A stretch of DNA of 46,740 nucleotides from Christensenella sp. UBA7862. GTDB taxonomy: Bacteria; Bacillota; Clostridia; Christensenellales; UBA1242. Below, in pieces: positions 33,247 through 43,294 of this stretch. The DNA lies in NCBI GenBank assembly GCA_002500135.1, contig DLSM01000002.1, positions 1 through 46,740 of the forward strand, given 5' to 3'. The notes beneath the pieces were generated by a model. It searched no databases. It was given only the letters and a program-made list of their open reading frames with translations, and was not told the DNA's origin. Within the stretch, counting starts at the first letter, position 1; every line of letters begins with the position of its first letter. The position numbers and the translations under genes were made by a program.

Positions 33247-33906
33247 TTATGCTTCGTGAATAGACTGGGCGGTCTTGGCTCTATCTGCACTTGAATAAAG
33301 GTGTGACCCCATAACAACTATGTTCGCCCCGTGGGTTTTGAGCATTGGTGCATTATCTATAGTTACTCCGCCGTCAACTTCGACCACAAGGTTCACTCCC
33401 TGCTTCTTGGTCGATAGGGATAATTCATCCAGTTTGTCATAGGTGCTTTCCATAAACTTTTGACCACTTTTCCCCGGCTCAACACTCATAACAAGCACCA
33501 TATCGCAATATGGCAAAAAAGACTCAATTTCTGAGACTTCTGTGTTTGGGCTTATGGCAAGAGAAGCAAAAGCGCCTTTTTTTCTGATTTTCTCCAAGGT
33601 CTTTTTGAGAAGTTTTGAGTTGTCAAAGGCTTCATAATGCACTGACACAATATCTGCCCCATTTCTCAAATATTTTCCCACCACTTTCCATGGCTTTTGC
33701 ACCATAAGATGCACATCAAGTGGCTTTGAGGTGATTTTATTTATCTTCCCGACCATTTTGTGATTTAAGGTTTTGTTTGCGACAAACTTGCCGTCCATAA
33801 TATCACAATGGATATAATCAATGTCAATGTTAGATAGTTCTTTTATATATTGCAACAAATCTCGCTCATTTGGTGGATTTGTTGAGGCTGAAATGAGAAG
33901 TGACAT
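33247..33906 (-). CDS. rpe: Ribulose-phosphate 3-epimerase
   Basis: 219 aa TIM barrel. The first catalytic Asp lies in DIDYIHCDIMDGKFVAN, the metal-binding His in LDVHLMV, and the second Asp in VVEVDGGVT. It interconverts ribulose-5-phosphate and xylulose-5-phosphate. LISASTN replaces the more usual ISPSILSAD start, and MSVEPGKSGQKF matches the phosphate-binding loop. It starts 1 nt after rlmN in the operon and has a good ribosome binding site. Confidence 0.93.
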   Translation of the reverse strand: MSLLISASTNPPNERDLLQYIKELSNIDIDYIHCDIMDGKFVANKTLNHKMVGKINKITSKPLDVHLMVQKPWKVVGKYLRNGADIVSVHYEAFDNSKLLKKTLEKIRKKGAFASLAISPNTEVSEIESFLPYCDMVLVMSVEPGKSGQKFMESTYDKLDELSLSTKKQGVNLVVEVDGGVTIDNAPMLKTHGANIVVMGSHLYSSADRAKTAQSIHEA

Positions 33907-33907
33907 T

Positions 33908-34954
33908 TTATTCTCCTTTATTATCTTTTATATAACTTCGTCTTAATTGCCCGCACGCCCCGTCAACGTCATTTCCAAGACTTCTTCTTGTTGTGACGTT
34001 CACATTGTAGGACTTCAAGATTTCTGCGAAGTGATTTATTGTTTCCTCGCTGCACCTTTTAAAGTTATTTTCTTTTACTTCGTTTAAGTTTATAAGGTTG
34101 ACAATACAGTTCCTCTTTGAAAGCAATTTGGCAAGTCTTAAAGCGTGTTCTGTAGAGGAATTCACATCTTTTATCATAATGTATTCAAACAAAATTCGTC
34201 TGCCCGTTTTTTCAAAATAATAGTCGCACGCATCAAGAAGTTCCGCCACCGTGTAGCCCTTTGCCACAGGCATAATTTGTCGTCTTGTGTCATCATTTGA
34301 AGCGTGAAGTGATAGGCAGATGTTTATTTTAAAGCCCGAGTCTGCAAGTTTGTAAATTTTTGGAACAAGTCCGCAAGTGCTTATAGATATGCTTCTTTCA
34401 CTGAAATTCAGTCCACGATTGCAAGTGACTATTTTTAGAAATTGAATGAGGTTGTCATAATTATCAAGAGGTTCGCCACTGCCCATTAGGACAATGTTAG
34501 ATATTTTTCTTTCTTGCAACGAGCCGCCCAGAAGTTTGTTGACGGCAATAACTTGTGACACTATCTCTCCTGCGGTCAAATTTCTTATAAGTCCGTCAAG
34601 TCCCGAAGCACAAAACTTGCACCCCATGCGGCAGCCCACCTGGCTGGATACGCAAAGAGTATTGCCAAACTTGTAACACATCAAAACGCCTTCAACAATG
34701 TTGCCGTCAGACAGTTTATACAAAAACTTTGATGTGCCGTCATTAGATTTCTTTTGAGTTAATATGGTCAGTGGCTCGTCTGAAAATTGCTCTTTAAGTT
34801 TGCTTTTTAGTTCTTGAGAAATTGTCGAGATTTCGTCAATTTTCTTCCCCAGCATAATATCATGAAAGACTTGCTCTGCCCTAAACTTCTTTTCGCCCAA
34901 AGAAAGCATTGTGTTTGTTAGTTCTTCCAATGTTAAACTTTGAATATCAGTCAT
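33908..34954 (-). CDS. rlmN: Dual-specificity 23S rRNA/tRNA (adenine C2) methyltransferase RlmN
   Basis: 348 aa. The radical SAM cluster motif is GCRMGCKFCASG (Cys-x3-Cys-x2-Cys). GEPLDNYDN and SISTCGLVPKI are the SAM-binding blocks, and the catalytic C-terminal Cys lies in DVDGACGQLR. RlmN makes m2A2503 in 23S rRNA and m2A37 in some tRNAs. The start overlaps the fmt stop by 8 nt, which implies coupled translation. In Bacillus prpC and prkC would follow; here rpe follows at once. Confidence 0.95.
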   Translation of the reverse strand: MTDIQSLTLEELTNTMLSLGEKKFRAEQVFHDIMLGKKIDEISTISQELKSKLKEQFSDEPLTILTQKKSNDGTSKFLYKLSDGNIVEGVLMCYKFGNTLCVSSQVGCRMGCKFCASGLDGLIRNLTAGEIVSQVIAVNKLLGGSLQERKISNIVLMGSGEPLDNYDNLIQFLKIVTCNRGLNFSERSISISTCGLVPKIYKLADSGFKINICLSLHASNDDTRRQIMPVAKGYTVAELLDACDYYFEKTGRRILFEYIMIKDVNSSTEHALRLAKLLSKRNCIVNLINLNEVKENNFKRCSEETINHFAEILKSYNVNVTTRRSLGNDVDGACGQLRRSYIKDNKGE

Positions 34955-35909
34955 TATCCACTCTCCCGCAAAGCAATGTCCCTTCTGCTATTTTTTTGCC
35001 GTTTAAAAGGGCTTTTGAAGATAAAACTTTGCCGTTTGGTGCTTGCACCATATCAAGAAGCACAAGTCCGTCACCGCACTTTGCAACAAGTCCGCTTTTG
35101 CCGCTTGCCCTAACCACTTCGCCACATTTATAACTATCAAGGTCAATCCCCCAAATGTTGTTTTGTGGTGCCGCTTTATAGACCTTTATCACTTCACCAT
35201 TTGCAACAGTCCATGCAACTGGCCATGGGTTAAGCCCCAAGCAGAAGTTTGCAATTTCTCTTGCAGATTTTGAAAAGTCAATTGCACTTGTTTCCCGCTT
35301 TAGCATTGGATAGTAACTGGACTTGCTTTCGTCTTGCTTTGTAAAAACCGCTTTCCCGCTTTCAATTAGGTCAAGTGCTTGTGGCAACATCTCTGCCCCT
35401 AAATTTGCAAGGCGACATAACAGTTCACCTGCTGTTTCATTTTCATTTATGTCAAAAGCTCTTTGCATAAGCATATCGCCTGTGTCAAGAGAAAGAGCTG
35501 TTTGCATAATAGTTACGCCCGTTTGCTTTTCACCGTTTATTATAACCCAATTTGCTGGGCAACTGCCACGATATTTTGGAAGCAGTGAGGCATGAACATT
35601 TATCACGCCATATGGAGCAAGGTCTAGGATATTTTGCCTTAAAATTTGCCCAAAAGAAGCCGTTACAAGCACGTCTGGATGAAGACTTGAAATATCATCA
35701 AAGCCTTGCTTACTTATTGATTTGTATTGAAAAAAAGGAATGTTTTGCGATAGACAAAACTTCTTTACTGGAGAATATTCAATTTTCCCGCCACGTCCAA
35801 CTTTTTGGTCAAGCCCCATAACACAAGCAAGGACATTATGGTGGGAGTTCAAAAGGCTTTTTAAGACAGTGAGCGAAAACTCACTTGAGCCTAGGAATAC
35901 AACGTTCAT
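34947..35909 (-). CDS. fmt: Methionyl-tRNA formyltransferase
   Basis: 320 aa. The N-terminal formyl-transfer domain has FLGSSEFSL at the start and the catalytic motif INVHASLLPKYRGSCPANW (Asn, His), with the Asp in LDTGDMLMQ. The C-terminal domain binds the acceptor stem. It formylates Met-tRNA for initiation. It follows def by 11 nt, so formylation and deformylation genes are expressed together. Confidence 0.95.
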   Translation of the reverse strand: MNVVFLGSSEFSLTVLKSLLNSHHNVLACVMGLDQKVGRGGKIEYSPVKKFCLSQNIPFFQYKSISKQGFDDISSLHPDVLVTASFGQILRQNILDLAPYGVINVHASLLPKYRGSCPANWVIINGEKQTGVTIMQTALSLDTGDMLMQRAFDINENETAGELLCRLANLGAEMLPQALDLIESGKAVFTKQDESKSSYYPMLKRETSAIDFSKSAREIANFCLGLNPWPVAWTVANGEVIKVYKAAPQNNIWGIDLDSYKCGEVVRASGKSGLVAKCGDGLVLLDMVQAPNGKVLSSKALLNGKKIAEGTLLCGRVDND

Positions 35910-35920
35910 CTACTCCCCCC

Positions 35921-36361
35921 TTATTTTTTGATGTGGTCAATATACAATATGCCGTCTAGATGGTCATATTCATGGCAAAATGCACGAGCCATAAAGTCTG
36001 TTGTTGTTATTGACATTGGGAAGTTAAATCTATCGACAAACTCCACAGTCACCTTGTTTGGTCTTGTAACTTTAGCTTGCTTGCCTGGGATACTCAAACA
36101 GCCTTCAAGCCCTGTTTGGCTGCCAGACGACTTGACAATTCTTGGGTTTATCACTTCAAGATAGCAGTTGTTTACACTTATAACAAACGCTCTTTTCAAA
36201 ACGCCGACTTGAACGCTGGCAAGACCCACGCCACCCGACTTTTCAAGCGTTTCTTTCATATCGTCCAAAAGTTCCCACAAACTTTCATCAAAGCGTGTGA
36301 CTTCCTTTGATTTTTTTCTTAAAATTTCATTTTCTACTGTAACTATTTTTCTTGTTGCCAC
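35921..36361 (-). CDS. def: Peptide deformylase
   Basis: 146 aa from GTG at 36361, which has GGAGG 7 nt upstream. Motif 1 is GGVGLASVQVG, motif 2 EGCLSIPG (metal Cys), and motif 3 CHEYDHLDG with metal-binding His130 and His134 and catalytic Glu131. It removes the formyl group from nascent proteins. Motif 1 ends ASVQVG where most PDFs have AAPQVG, a change near the substrate pocket. Operon position between priA and fmt is as in Bacillus. Confidence 0.95.
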   Translation of the reverse strand: MATRKIVTVENEILRKKSKEVTRFDESLWELLDDMKETLEKSGGVGLASVQVGVLKRAFVISVNNCYLEVINPRIVKSSGSQTGLEGCLSIPGKQAKVTRPNKVTVEFVDRFNFPMSITTTDFMARAFCHEYDHLDGILYIDHIKK

Positions 36362-36421
36362 TTTGCAACCTCCATATGTATTTATTATATAACAACATTA
36401 TCATTTGTCAAATCAAAAATC

Positions 36422-38602
36422 TTAACTTAAGTTTTGTGGGTCAAGTTCCACGAATATTGAAACGCCATTTTTCTTTACACTGTCGCAAGCGTCATAAATT
36501 TGAGGGATAATTGCGTCTTCGTTCTTTCTATAAATTCTTATCATAATTTGATAGCGGAAGTTCTTTTGAAGTCGCTTTTTTGGGCAACGCATGGCAGAAA
36601 GATAGACAAAATCGCTGGTGTATGTTTGCTCCTTAAGTGACTTTATTTGATTATATATTTGTTGCAGTGTATCTTGTGCTTTTGCCTCGTTTTCGCTTGT
36701 TACAAGCACTCTTAGCATTGTAACAAATGGTGGGAAATGAGTCGTTTCCCGAAGGGACAATTCCCTTTTGAAGAAGGCGTCATAATTGTAGTCAACAGCA
36801 CATCTGTAGGCAAAGTGCTTTGGATAATAGGTCTGCAAAATGACCTTGCCTTCGCCCTCGCTTCTGCCCGCTCTGCCCGACACTTGGGTTATCAGTTGGA
36901 AAGTTCTTTCAATGGCTCTGTAGTCAGAAAAATGCAAGCTAACATCTGCGTCAACAATTCCAACAAGCGTAACTCCCTCAAAGTCATGCCCTTTTGCTAT
37001 CATTTGTGTGCCGACCAAAATGGCGGGCTTTGTCATGTTAAACTTTTGCAAAATGTCAACATAGGCAGACTTGTTTTGAGTAGTGTCGTTGTCCAGTCTA
37101 AACACTGGCACATTGGTCATTTTCTTAAGTTCTTCCACCACTTGTTCTGTTCCAACGGCACCCGTTCTTAGTGACACACTGCCACATTTTGGGCAACGGG
37201 ATAACATTTTGTATCGTCTATTGCAATAATGGCATTTCAAGAGGTTGTCTTCTTTGTGATAGACCAGCGAAACATCACAATCTTCACATTTTGGCACATA
37301 ACCACAATTTCTGCACATGACAAAAGAAGAAAAACCTCGTCTGTTTATAAATATCATTGCTTGTCTGCCTTGAGATATGCAAGCGTCAAGTTCGCCTAGG
37401 AACTTTTGAGAAAATATGCCTGTGTTGCCGTTTCTGATTTCACTTAACATATCCACAATTTCTATTGTTGGAAGTTCTTTGTCATTGGCTCTGTTAGGGA
37501 GGATAATTTTTCTGTATTCCCCGATTGAAGCAAGATAAGAACTTTCAATGCTTGGAGTGGCAGAGCCCAAAATTAGTGGACAATTATTGAGATATGCCAA
37601 ATATCTTGCCACTTCGTGCGTGTGATAACGTGGGTTGCTTTCGGAATAATAACTTGAGTCGTGTTCTTCGTCAATTACAATTACGCCAATGTTTTCTAGC
37701 GGAGCAAATATGCACGACCTTGCCCCAATGGCTATTTTCGCTTGCCCTGTTTTAAGTCGTTGCCATTCGTCAAATCTTTCGCCACTTGAAAGGTTGCTGT
37801 GTAATATTGCAACAGTGTCGCCAAAGGCGTTTTTAAACCTTGCAAACATTTGTGGAGTAAGAGAAATTTCTGGCACAAGCATAATGGCTGTTTTGCCACG
37901 TTCTAGGGCGTTTCTTATGCAGTTAATATAAACTTCCGTCTTGCCGCTTCCCGTAACGCCATGCAAAAGATAGGTGGCATATTTGCTGTTTGAAATGGTG
38001 TCAACCGCCTTCTGCTGCGTTGGGTTTAGAGTTATTGATTTTTTGGCAACTGTAAAAGCGTTTTGTGGGGTTCTTCTCTCGCCTTGTGACACAACTTTTA
38101 CATACCCCTTTTCTATGACTGCATTCAGTGCTGATTGCCCATATTCTTTTGCAATGTCAGCCCGCTTTGCACTGCCACATTCACGCAGTTTAAGCAAAAT
38201 TTCAAGTTGTTTTTTTGACCTGCCAAGGTCTGGGATTGTATCCACATTTAGTGACACATAATCCACTCGCTTGGACTTGCCATTTCTGACATATGGTGGC
38301 AAAAATAGGTTGATGACATCTATCAGCCTAAGATAAAACTTTTTTTTCATAAAAAAACACAACCTAAGCATATTTTGTGTAAGCAAGGGTTGTGTGTCCA
38401 TTTTGGAAGAAATGTTTTTGAGTTTTGCAGTGTCAAGTGTTGAATCTTGCTTGACCGCTGTGACAAAGCCCTCAACATCTCTGTTGCCAAATGGAACTTT
38501 CACTCGGTCACCCACGGTGGCGTTCATTTCAGGCGGAATGTTATAGTCAAACACCTTGTCCATGCCCATGGTTGCAACATCAACAACAACTTCTGCAATC
38601 AT
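36422..38602 (-). CDS. priA: Primosomal replication restart helicase PriA
   Basis: 726 aa. N-terminal 3' DNA-binding domain, Walker A in GVTGSGKTEVY (about 215-224), Walker B DEEHD, and two zinc-binding sites formed by CRNCGYVPKCEDC and CHYCNRR..CPKCGS. Conserved superfamily-2 blocks follow (GTQMIAKGHDFEGVTLVGI, QVSGRAGR). PriA reloads DnaB at stalled forks. Its ATG lies 9 nt after rpoZ. In Bacillus coaBC lies between rpoZ and priA; it is missing here. Confidence 0.96.
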   Translation of the reverse strand: MIAEVVVDVATMGMDKVFDYNIPPEMNATVGDRVKVPFGNRDVEGFVTAVKQDSTLDTAKLKNISSKMDTQPLLTQNMLRLCFFMKKKFYLRLIDVINLFLPPYVRNGKSKRVDYVSLNVDTIPDLGRSKKQLEILLKLRECGSAKRADIAKEYGQSALNAVIEKGYVKVVSQGERRTPQNAFTVAKKSITLNPTQQKAVDTISNSKYATYLLHGVTGSGKTEVYINCIRNALERGKTAIMLVPEISLTPQMFARFKNAFGDTVAILHSNLSSGERFDEWQRLKTGQAKIAIGARSCIFAPLENIGVIVIDEEHDSSYYSESNPRYHTHEVARYLAYLNNCPLILGSATPSIESSYLASIGEYRKIILPNRANDKELPTIEIVDMLSEIRNGNTGIFSQKFLGELDACISQGRQAMIFINRRGFSSFVMCRNCGYVPKCEDCDVSLVYHKEDNLLKCHYCNRRYKMLSRCPKCGSVSLRTGAVGTEQVVEELKKMTNVPVFRLDNDTTQNKSAYVDILQKFNMTKPAILVGTQMIAKGHDFEGVTLVGIVDADVSLHFSDYRAIERTFQLITQVSGRAGRSEGEGKVILQTYYPKHFAYRCAVDYNYDAFFKRELSLRETTHFPPFVTMLRVLVTSENEAKAQDTLQQIYNQIKSLKEQTYTSDFVYLSAMRCPKKRLQKNFRYQIMIRIYRKNEDAIIPQIYDACDSVKKNGVSIFVELDPQNLS

Positions 38603-38611
38603 AACTTATCC

Positions 38612-38821
38612 TTATTTGTTTTCTTCTCCAAGTTTGGTTGGAACGATTTTGCCAGAATAGATTTCTCTAGCGGCGATTGAAATTGCCTTTTCAGACGAAT
38701 TTTCAATGACGTCTGGAATGTCTTTTTCAAGTTCTTTTGCACGCTTTGCAACAAGATTTGTAAGGATATATTCGTTGCCAGCGATTTTTCTTAATTCCTC
38801 AATAGGTGGGTCAATCATCAT
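38612..38821 (-). CDS. rpoZ: RNA polymerase omega subunit
   Basis: 69 aa from the ATG at 38821 (AAGGAAG about 10 nt upstream). MMIDPPIEELRKIAGNEYILTNLVAKRAKEL contains the family core (N-Y-xL-xxxVAKRAR), followed by SSEKAISIAAREIYSGKI. Omega helps assemble RNA polymerase and can bind ppGpp in some bacteria. A longer frame to 38851 starts at a non-ATG codon and adds MKNEKGSEFI without a ribosome binding site. Confidence 0.9.
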   Translation of the reverse strand: MMIDPPIEELRKIAGNEYILTNLVAKRAKELEKDIPDVIENSSEKAISIAAREIYSGKIVPTKLGEENK

Positions 38822-38909
38822 AATAAATTCACTTCCTTTTTCATTTTTCACAAAATTTTAGCACATAAGAAATATTTTTGCAAGAGATTATTTGCAATTT
38901 GATTATATT

Positions 38910-40865
38910 TTAAGATTTTATAAGTGTTTTAAATTCGTCTTCAGAAATTGTCCTAACTCCAAGTGACTGCGCCTTTGCAAGTTTGCTGCCAGCGTCTTCG
39001 CCCACCAAAACTGCGTCTGTATTTTTTGAAACACTGCCCGACACACTTCCGCCTAGGTCTTCAATTATTTTTGTTGCTTCTGCTCTTGTGTAATTTGAAA
39101 GCGAGCCAGTAAGAACAATTTTCTTGCCATAAAAGAAGTTTGCTGTGTCAATATTTTTCTTTTGTGGCACATTTATTTTGACACCTCTATCAAGCAAGTT
39201 TTGAATTTCCCTTAGGTTGTTTTCGTCTTTAAAATAGTCCACAATATTTCTTGCAGTCACGTCACCTATGTCGTCAATTTGAATTAAATCTTCATAAGTT
39301 GCAACTCTCAAGTTGTCCAATGTTTCAAAGCGTTTGGCTAAGTCTTTTGAAGTCTTTTCGCCCACGCCGTCAATGCTTATTGCGTCCAAAAAGTTTGACA
39401 AATTGCAAGTTTTGCTCTTTTCAATGTTTGCAAGCAGTTTATCTATTTTTTTATCTTTAAACCCTTCCAGTTTTTCAAGTTTTTCTCTTGACAAAAGATA
39501 AATATCACTGACATTTCTCACGCCACAATCATCATAAAGTTGGGCTGCAATCTTGTCCCTAACTCCCTCTATGTTCATGCAATTTCGAGAGGTGAAGTAA
39601 GTTATTTTACTTACAACTTTATCTCTGCAAGTTGGATTTTTGCAAAAGATGTTTGGTCCCACAGTTTCAAGTTGCTCGCCACAGCAAGGACAAGTTGTTG
39701 GTTTTTCAATTTCTTTTGACCCCGGCAAATCTTGGGCAATTCCTAAAATTTCTGGGATAACTTCGTTGCTTCGTCTGACAAAGACAAGCGAGCCTAGTTT
39801 AACTTTTTTTCTTGCAATGTCGTCAATGTTGTTAAGTGTGGCACGAGTGACTGTCGCTCCCGCAAGTTCCACTGGGTCAATTTCCGCAGTTGGAGTAACC
39901 TTGCCCGTTCTGCCCACGTTCCAAAGCACTTTTCGCAAGACACTTGTTAGTTCTTGTGGGGCAAATTTGTATGCGATAGCCCATTTTGGATATTTTGCCG
40001 TTGTGCCTAAAATTTCCCTGTCTTTTAGGTTGTTAAGTTTTACAACAAGTCCGTCAATTTGAATGTCTAGTGTGGCTTTTACTTTATCCACTTCGTTTGC
40101 TATTTGCTCAATTTCTTCCACATCTTTGCAAACTCTGAAAAGTTTTCCCACCATAAACTTGTTTTTCTTCAAAAATTCATACACTTGCTCTTGACTTTCA
40201 AAGGGCGTGTCACTTGAAATTAGGTCATAAAACACCACATCAACATTTCGCTTTGCAGTTACTTTAGGGTCAAGATTTCTTATTGCTCCAGCGACAGCAT
40301 TTCTAGCATTTTTCAATTTTTCTTCTGCAGTTCTGTTATATTTTTCAAGGTTTTGCTGAGTTATAACCCCTTCTCCCGCAAGGGTAATTGTTCCTTCATA
40401 ATTTATTGTAAGTGGCACAGACTTTATTGTTTTGACTTGCTCCGTTACATCTTCGCCGACATATCCATTGCCACGAGTTGAGGCTTGATATAGTTTGCCG
40501 TTTCTATATTCCACAATAATTCTTAAGCCGTCAAACTTGTGTTCAACAGTGAAAGTTGGGTTCTGAACGACCATTCGGACATCGCTTACAAACTTCTCCA
40601 GTCCTGCAAAATCGTTACACTTGCCAAGGCTGAAAAGTCTGACCTTGTGTTCCACTTTCTTAAACCCAGATAGAATGTCGCCACCAACTCTTATTGTTGG
40701 AGAATTTGGAAGAATGGTGCCTGTGGACTTTTCAAGGGCAACCAGTTCGTCATACAAAACGTCATAGTCATAGTCACTTACAATAGGTTCTTCCAAAACA
40801 TAATATCTATAGGCATAATCATTTAGGACTTCAACAAGTTCCCTCATGTGTTCTAGATTGTCCAT
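38910..40865 (-). CDS. ligA: NAD-dependent DNA ligase LigA
   Basis: 651 aa from the ATG at 40865, which has AAAGGAGA before it; the frame continues to 40946 but that part overlaps the pcrA end. The adenylated Lys110 is in EHKFDGLRI. The order is N-terminal Ia domain, adenylation domain, OB-fold, Cys4 zinc finger (CPCCGEQL...CKNPTC), helix-hairpin-helix array and a C-terminal BRCT domain (KKIVLTGSLSNYTRAEATK). It seals Okazaki fragments and repair nicks with NAD. It sits between pcrA and rpoZ. Confidence 0.96.
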   Translation of the reverse strand: MDNLEHMRELVEVLNDYAYRYYVLEEPIVSDYDYDVLYDELVALEKSTGTILPNSPTIRVGGDILSGFKKVEHKVRLFSLGKCNDFAGLEKFVSDVRMVVQNPTFTVEHKFDGLRIIVEYRNGKLYQASTRGNGYVGEDVTEQVKTIKSVPLTINYEGTITLAGEGVITQQNLEKYNRTAEEKLKNARNAVAGAIRNLDPKVTAKRNVDVVFYDLISSDTPFESQEQVYEFLKKNKFMVGKLFRVCKDVEEIEQIANEVDKVKATLDIQIDGLVVKLNNLKDREILGTTAKYPKWAIAYKFAPQELTSVLRKVLWNVGRTGKVTPTAEIDPVELAGATVTRATLNNIDDIARKKVKLGSLVFVRRSNEVIPEILGIAQDLPGSKEIEKPTTCPCCGEQLETVGPNIFCKNPTCRDKVVSKITYFTSRNCMNIEGVRDKIAAQLYDDCGVRNVSDIYLLSREKLEKLEGFKDKKIDKLLANIEKSKTCNLSNFLDAISIDGVGEKTSKDLAKRFETLDNLRVATYEDLIQIDDIGDVTARNIVDYFKDENNLREIQNLLDRGVKINVPQKKNIDTANFFYGKKIVLTGSLSNYTRAEATKIIEDLGGSVSGSVSKNTDAVLVGEDAGSKLAKAQSLGVRTISEDEFKTLIKS

Positions 40866-40938
40866 AACATCTCCTTTTTGCACTTTTAAATTCCCCCAAG
40901 GTGCAAATTTTGCACTTTTTATTATTTCCAAAGTGCAA

Positions 40939-43176
40939 TTATTCAATAATGGTTATTGGTGCATATTCAACAGACAATGTCTTAACACCGATGCCGTCAA
41001 AGTTTATGCTGACGCACTTGGTGATTGCAATGCCTTGATTGCTTGTAATTGTTCCCTTGCCAAACTTTGGATGTGACACTCTTGCTCCAACAAAATATTT
41101 TGTTGCAAGGCTATCACTCTTTTGCTTTTCGGAAGAAGTTTCAAATTTGTTAAGCGAAAAGCTTTTCTTTGCAAATGTTGGGAAACTGGTTGAAATTGGG
41201 CTGGTTTGTGGCTTTGAAAACATTGGCTGCATTTCAAGCATATCACATTCTTTAAGAAATCTTGAAGGCAAAGCATAGTCCCTTCTACCAAAGACAAAAC
41301 GAGATTTGGCATAACTTAGGAACAGTCTTTCCTCTGCCCTTGTAATTGCCACAAACATAAGCCTTCTTTCTTCTTCCATATCGTTTTGAGTTGAATATGT
41401 GCGAACTATTGGGAACATTCTTTCCTCAAGCCCTGCAACAAACACCACTCTAAACTCAAGTCCCTTAACCGCATGAACAGTCGCAATGGTGACGGTGTTT
41501 GCTTTGTCGTCATATTCGTCCATATCTGTAACAAGGGTTATAGATTGCAAAAACTCGCTAACTGTGCTTTTTGGGTTGTTTTTAAAATATTCTTGTGCCA
41601 TAACTAGGAAGTTGTCCACGTTTAAAAGCCTTGACAAATCTTCTTCTGAAGATGTGTTATAAATACTTTTAAAATCAATCGTTTTGACCAGATATTCGAC
41701 AAATTCATATCCCGACAAAGTTTCATATTTGTCGTTTAATTTCTTGATAATGTCTTTAAATGGTTTTATTTTTCTTTCTAAGGTTACGTCAAGCATGTAT
41801 TCGTCAGAATTTAAAATAAGGTTGTATGGGGTGGTGTTATGAAATTCGGCAAGTTGCAAGATATTTGCTATTGTTGCTTCGCCAATGCCCCGCTTTGGAT
41901 AGTTTATAATTCTTGAAAAAGATGTGGAGTCGTATGGGTTTGCAAGCATTTTAAGATAACTTACAAGGTTTTTGATTTCCAATCTTTCAAAGAACTTATT
42001 TCCACCAAAAATTTTGTATGGAATGTTGTAATTTAGGAACTTTTCTTCAAAAGGGGCGCTCATTGCGTTAAGCCTTGTAAGCACGGCAAAATCGCTATAT
42101 TTGTAGCCCATATTTGTGACCATTGTCTTGATTGTAAGGGCAATGTGTTCTGCTTCGTCAAACTCGTCTGTTGCTTTGTAGCAATCAATCTTATTTCCCA
42201 CCTGATTTTCTGTCCAAAGGACTTTGTCGTTCCTTATTTGATTGTTTTTTATGAGTTTGTTTGCTATGGTCAAAATTTCCTTTGTAGAGCGGTAATTTTG
42301 CTCTAGTTTGAACATTTTATAGTCTGGAAAATCTTGTTGGAAAGAGCGGATATTCTCTATGTTCGCCCCACGCCAAGAATATATACACTGGTCCTCGTCA
42401 CCCACAACAAAAATATTGCCATGGCCAAGTGCCAAAAGATGTGCAATTTGATATTGAATGTAGTTTGTGTCTTGAAATTCGTCAATGTGGATATATTCAA
42501 ATTTGTTTTGATAACGCCTTAAAATGTCTGGGAATTCTATAAAAAGTTCGTAAGTTTTTGTAAGCAAGTCATCAAAGTCAAGGGCGTTGTTACTTGCAAG
42601 AAAACTTTGATAGGCGGAATAAGCCTTTGTTATGTCCTCAATGTCTGGTACGTCTTGATTTAGTTTTTGATAGTCCCAAGGCGACAGATTTCTGTTTTTT
42701 GCGTTTGAAATATGATACTCCACTTTCTTGTCAAAGCCATCTTTGTCTATTTTTAAATTTTGAATAACAGTTTTTATTGCCTTGTCTTTTTCGGTGTCGG
42801 TGTAAATGGAAAAATTGCTATCAAAATTTATGGTGGAATTTATGTTTTTTGTAGATTTTAAGCTTGAAATATGCTTACGCAAAATTTTCACACACATAGA
42901 GTGAAAGGTGCTTATCCAAATGTCTTCAGCCTCGTCACCAAGAAGTGTTGCAAGCCTTTCTTTCATCTCGTTTGAAGCCTTGTTTGTAAATGTTATGGCA
43001 AGGATATTTTGTGGGTGGACACCCACATCTCGCACGAGATATGCAATTCTATATGTCACCAGCCTTGTTTTGCCACTGCCAGCGCCCGCCAGCACCATGC
43101 TTGCCCCGTCAATTTGTTTTAGGGCGACCAGTTGTGAATTGTTAAGTTTGCTTAAATCTATTTGCTCGTTTGACAT
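40939..43176 (-). CDS. pcrA: ATP-dependent DNA helicase PcrA (UvrD/Rep family)
   Basis: 745 aa. Walker A is AGAGSGKT (30-37), with DEFQDTNYIQ as motif II and QNYRSTKEIL as motif IV, and the C-terminal motifs TVHAVKGLEF and VAITRAEERLF. The C-terminus carries the Tudor-like GARVSHPKFGKGTI segment that binds RNA polymerase in PcrA. It unwinds DNA in repair and removes stalled polymerase. It heads the pcrA-ligA pair, the same order as in Bacillus. No clear ribosome binding site precedes the ATG. Confidence 0.95.
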   Translation of the reverse strand: MSNEQIDLSKLNNSQLVALKQIDGASMVLAGAGSGKTRLVTYRIAYLVRDVGVHPQNILAITFTNKASNEMKERLATLLGDEAEDIWISTFHSMCVKILRKHISSLKSTKNINSTINFDSNFSIYTDTEKDKAIKTVIQNLKIDKDGFDKKVEYHISNAKNRNLSPWDYQKLNQDVPDIEDITKAYSAYQSFLASNNALDFDDLLTKTYELFIEFPDILRRYQNKFEYIHIDEFQDTNYIQYQIAHLLALGHGNIFVVGDEDQCIYSWRGANIENIRSFQQDFPDYKMFKLEQNYRSTKEILTIANKLIKNNQIRNDKVLWTENQVGNKIDCYKATDEFDEAEHIALTIKTMVTNMGYKYSDFAVLTRLNAMSAPFEEKFLNYNIPYKIFGGNKFFERLEIKNLVSYLKMLANPYDSTSFSRIINYPKRGIGEATIANILQLAEFHNTTPYNLILNSDEYMLDVTLERKIKPFKDIIKKLNDKYETLSGYEFVEYLVKTIDFKSIYNTSSEEDLSRLLNVDNFLVMAQEYFKNNPKSTVSEFLQSITLVTDMDEYDDKANTVTIATVHAVKGLEFRVVFVAGLEERMFPIVRTYSTQNDMEEERRLMFVAITRAEERLFLSYAKSRFVFGRRDYALPSRFLKECDMLEMQPMFSKPQTSPISTSFPTFAKKSFSLNKFETSSEKQKSDSLATKYFVGARVSHPKFGKGTITSNQGIAITKCVSINFDGIGVKTLSVEYAPITIIE

Positions 43177-43294
43177 ATCTTATGCGGTGTTTCCCCCAAA
43201 ATGGGCGGGACTCTCACCATAAACTCCTTAAAAAGGAGTATATCACACAAGTGAAAATCTCACAAACAAAATTTGCTTAAAACGACCAAAAATT

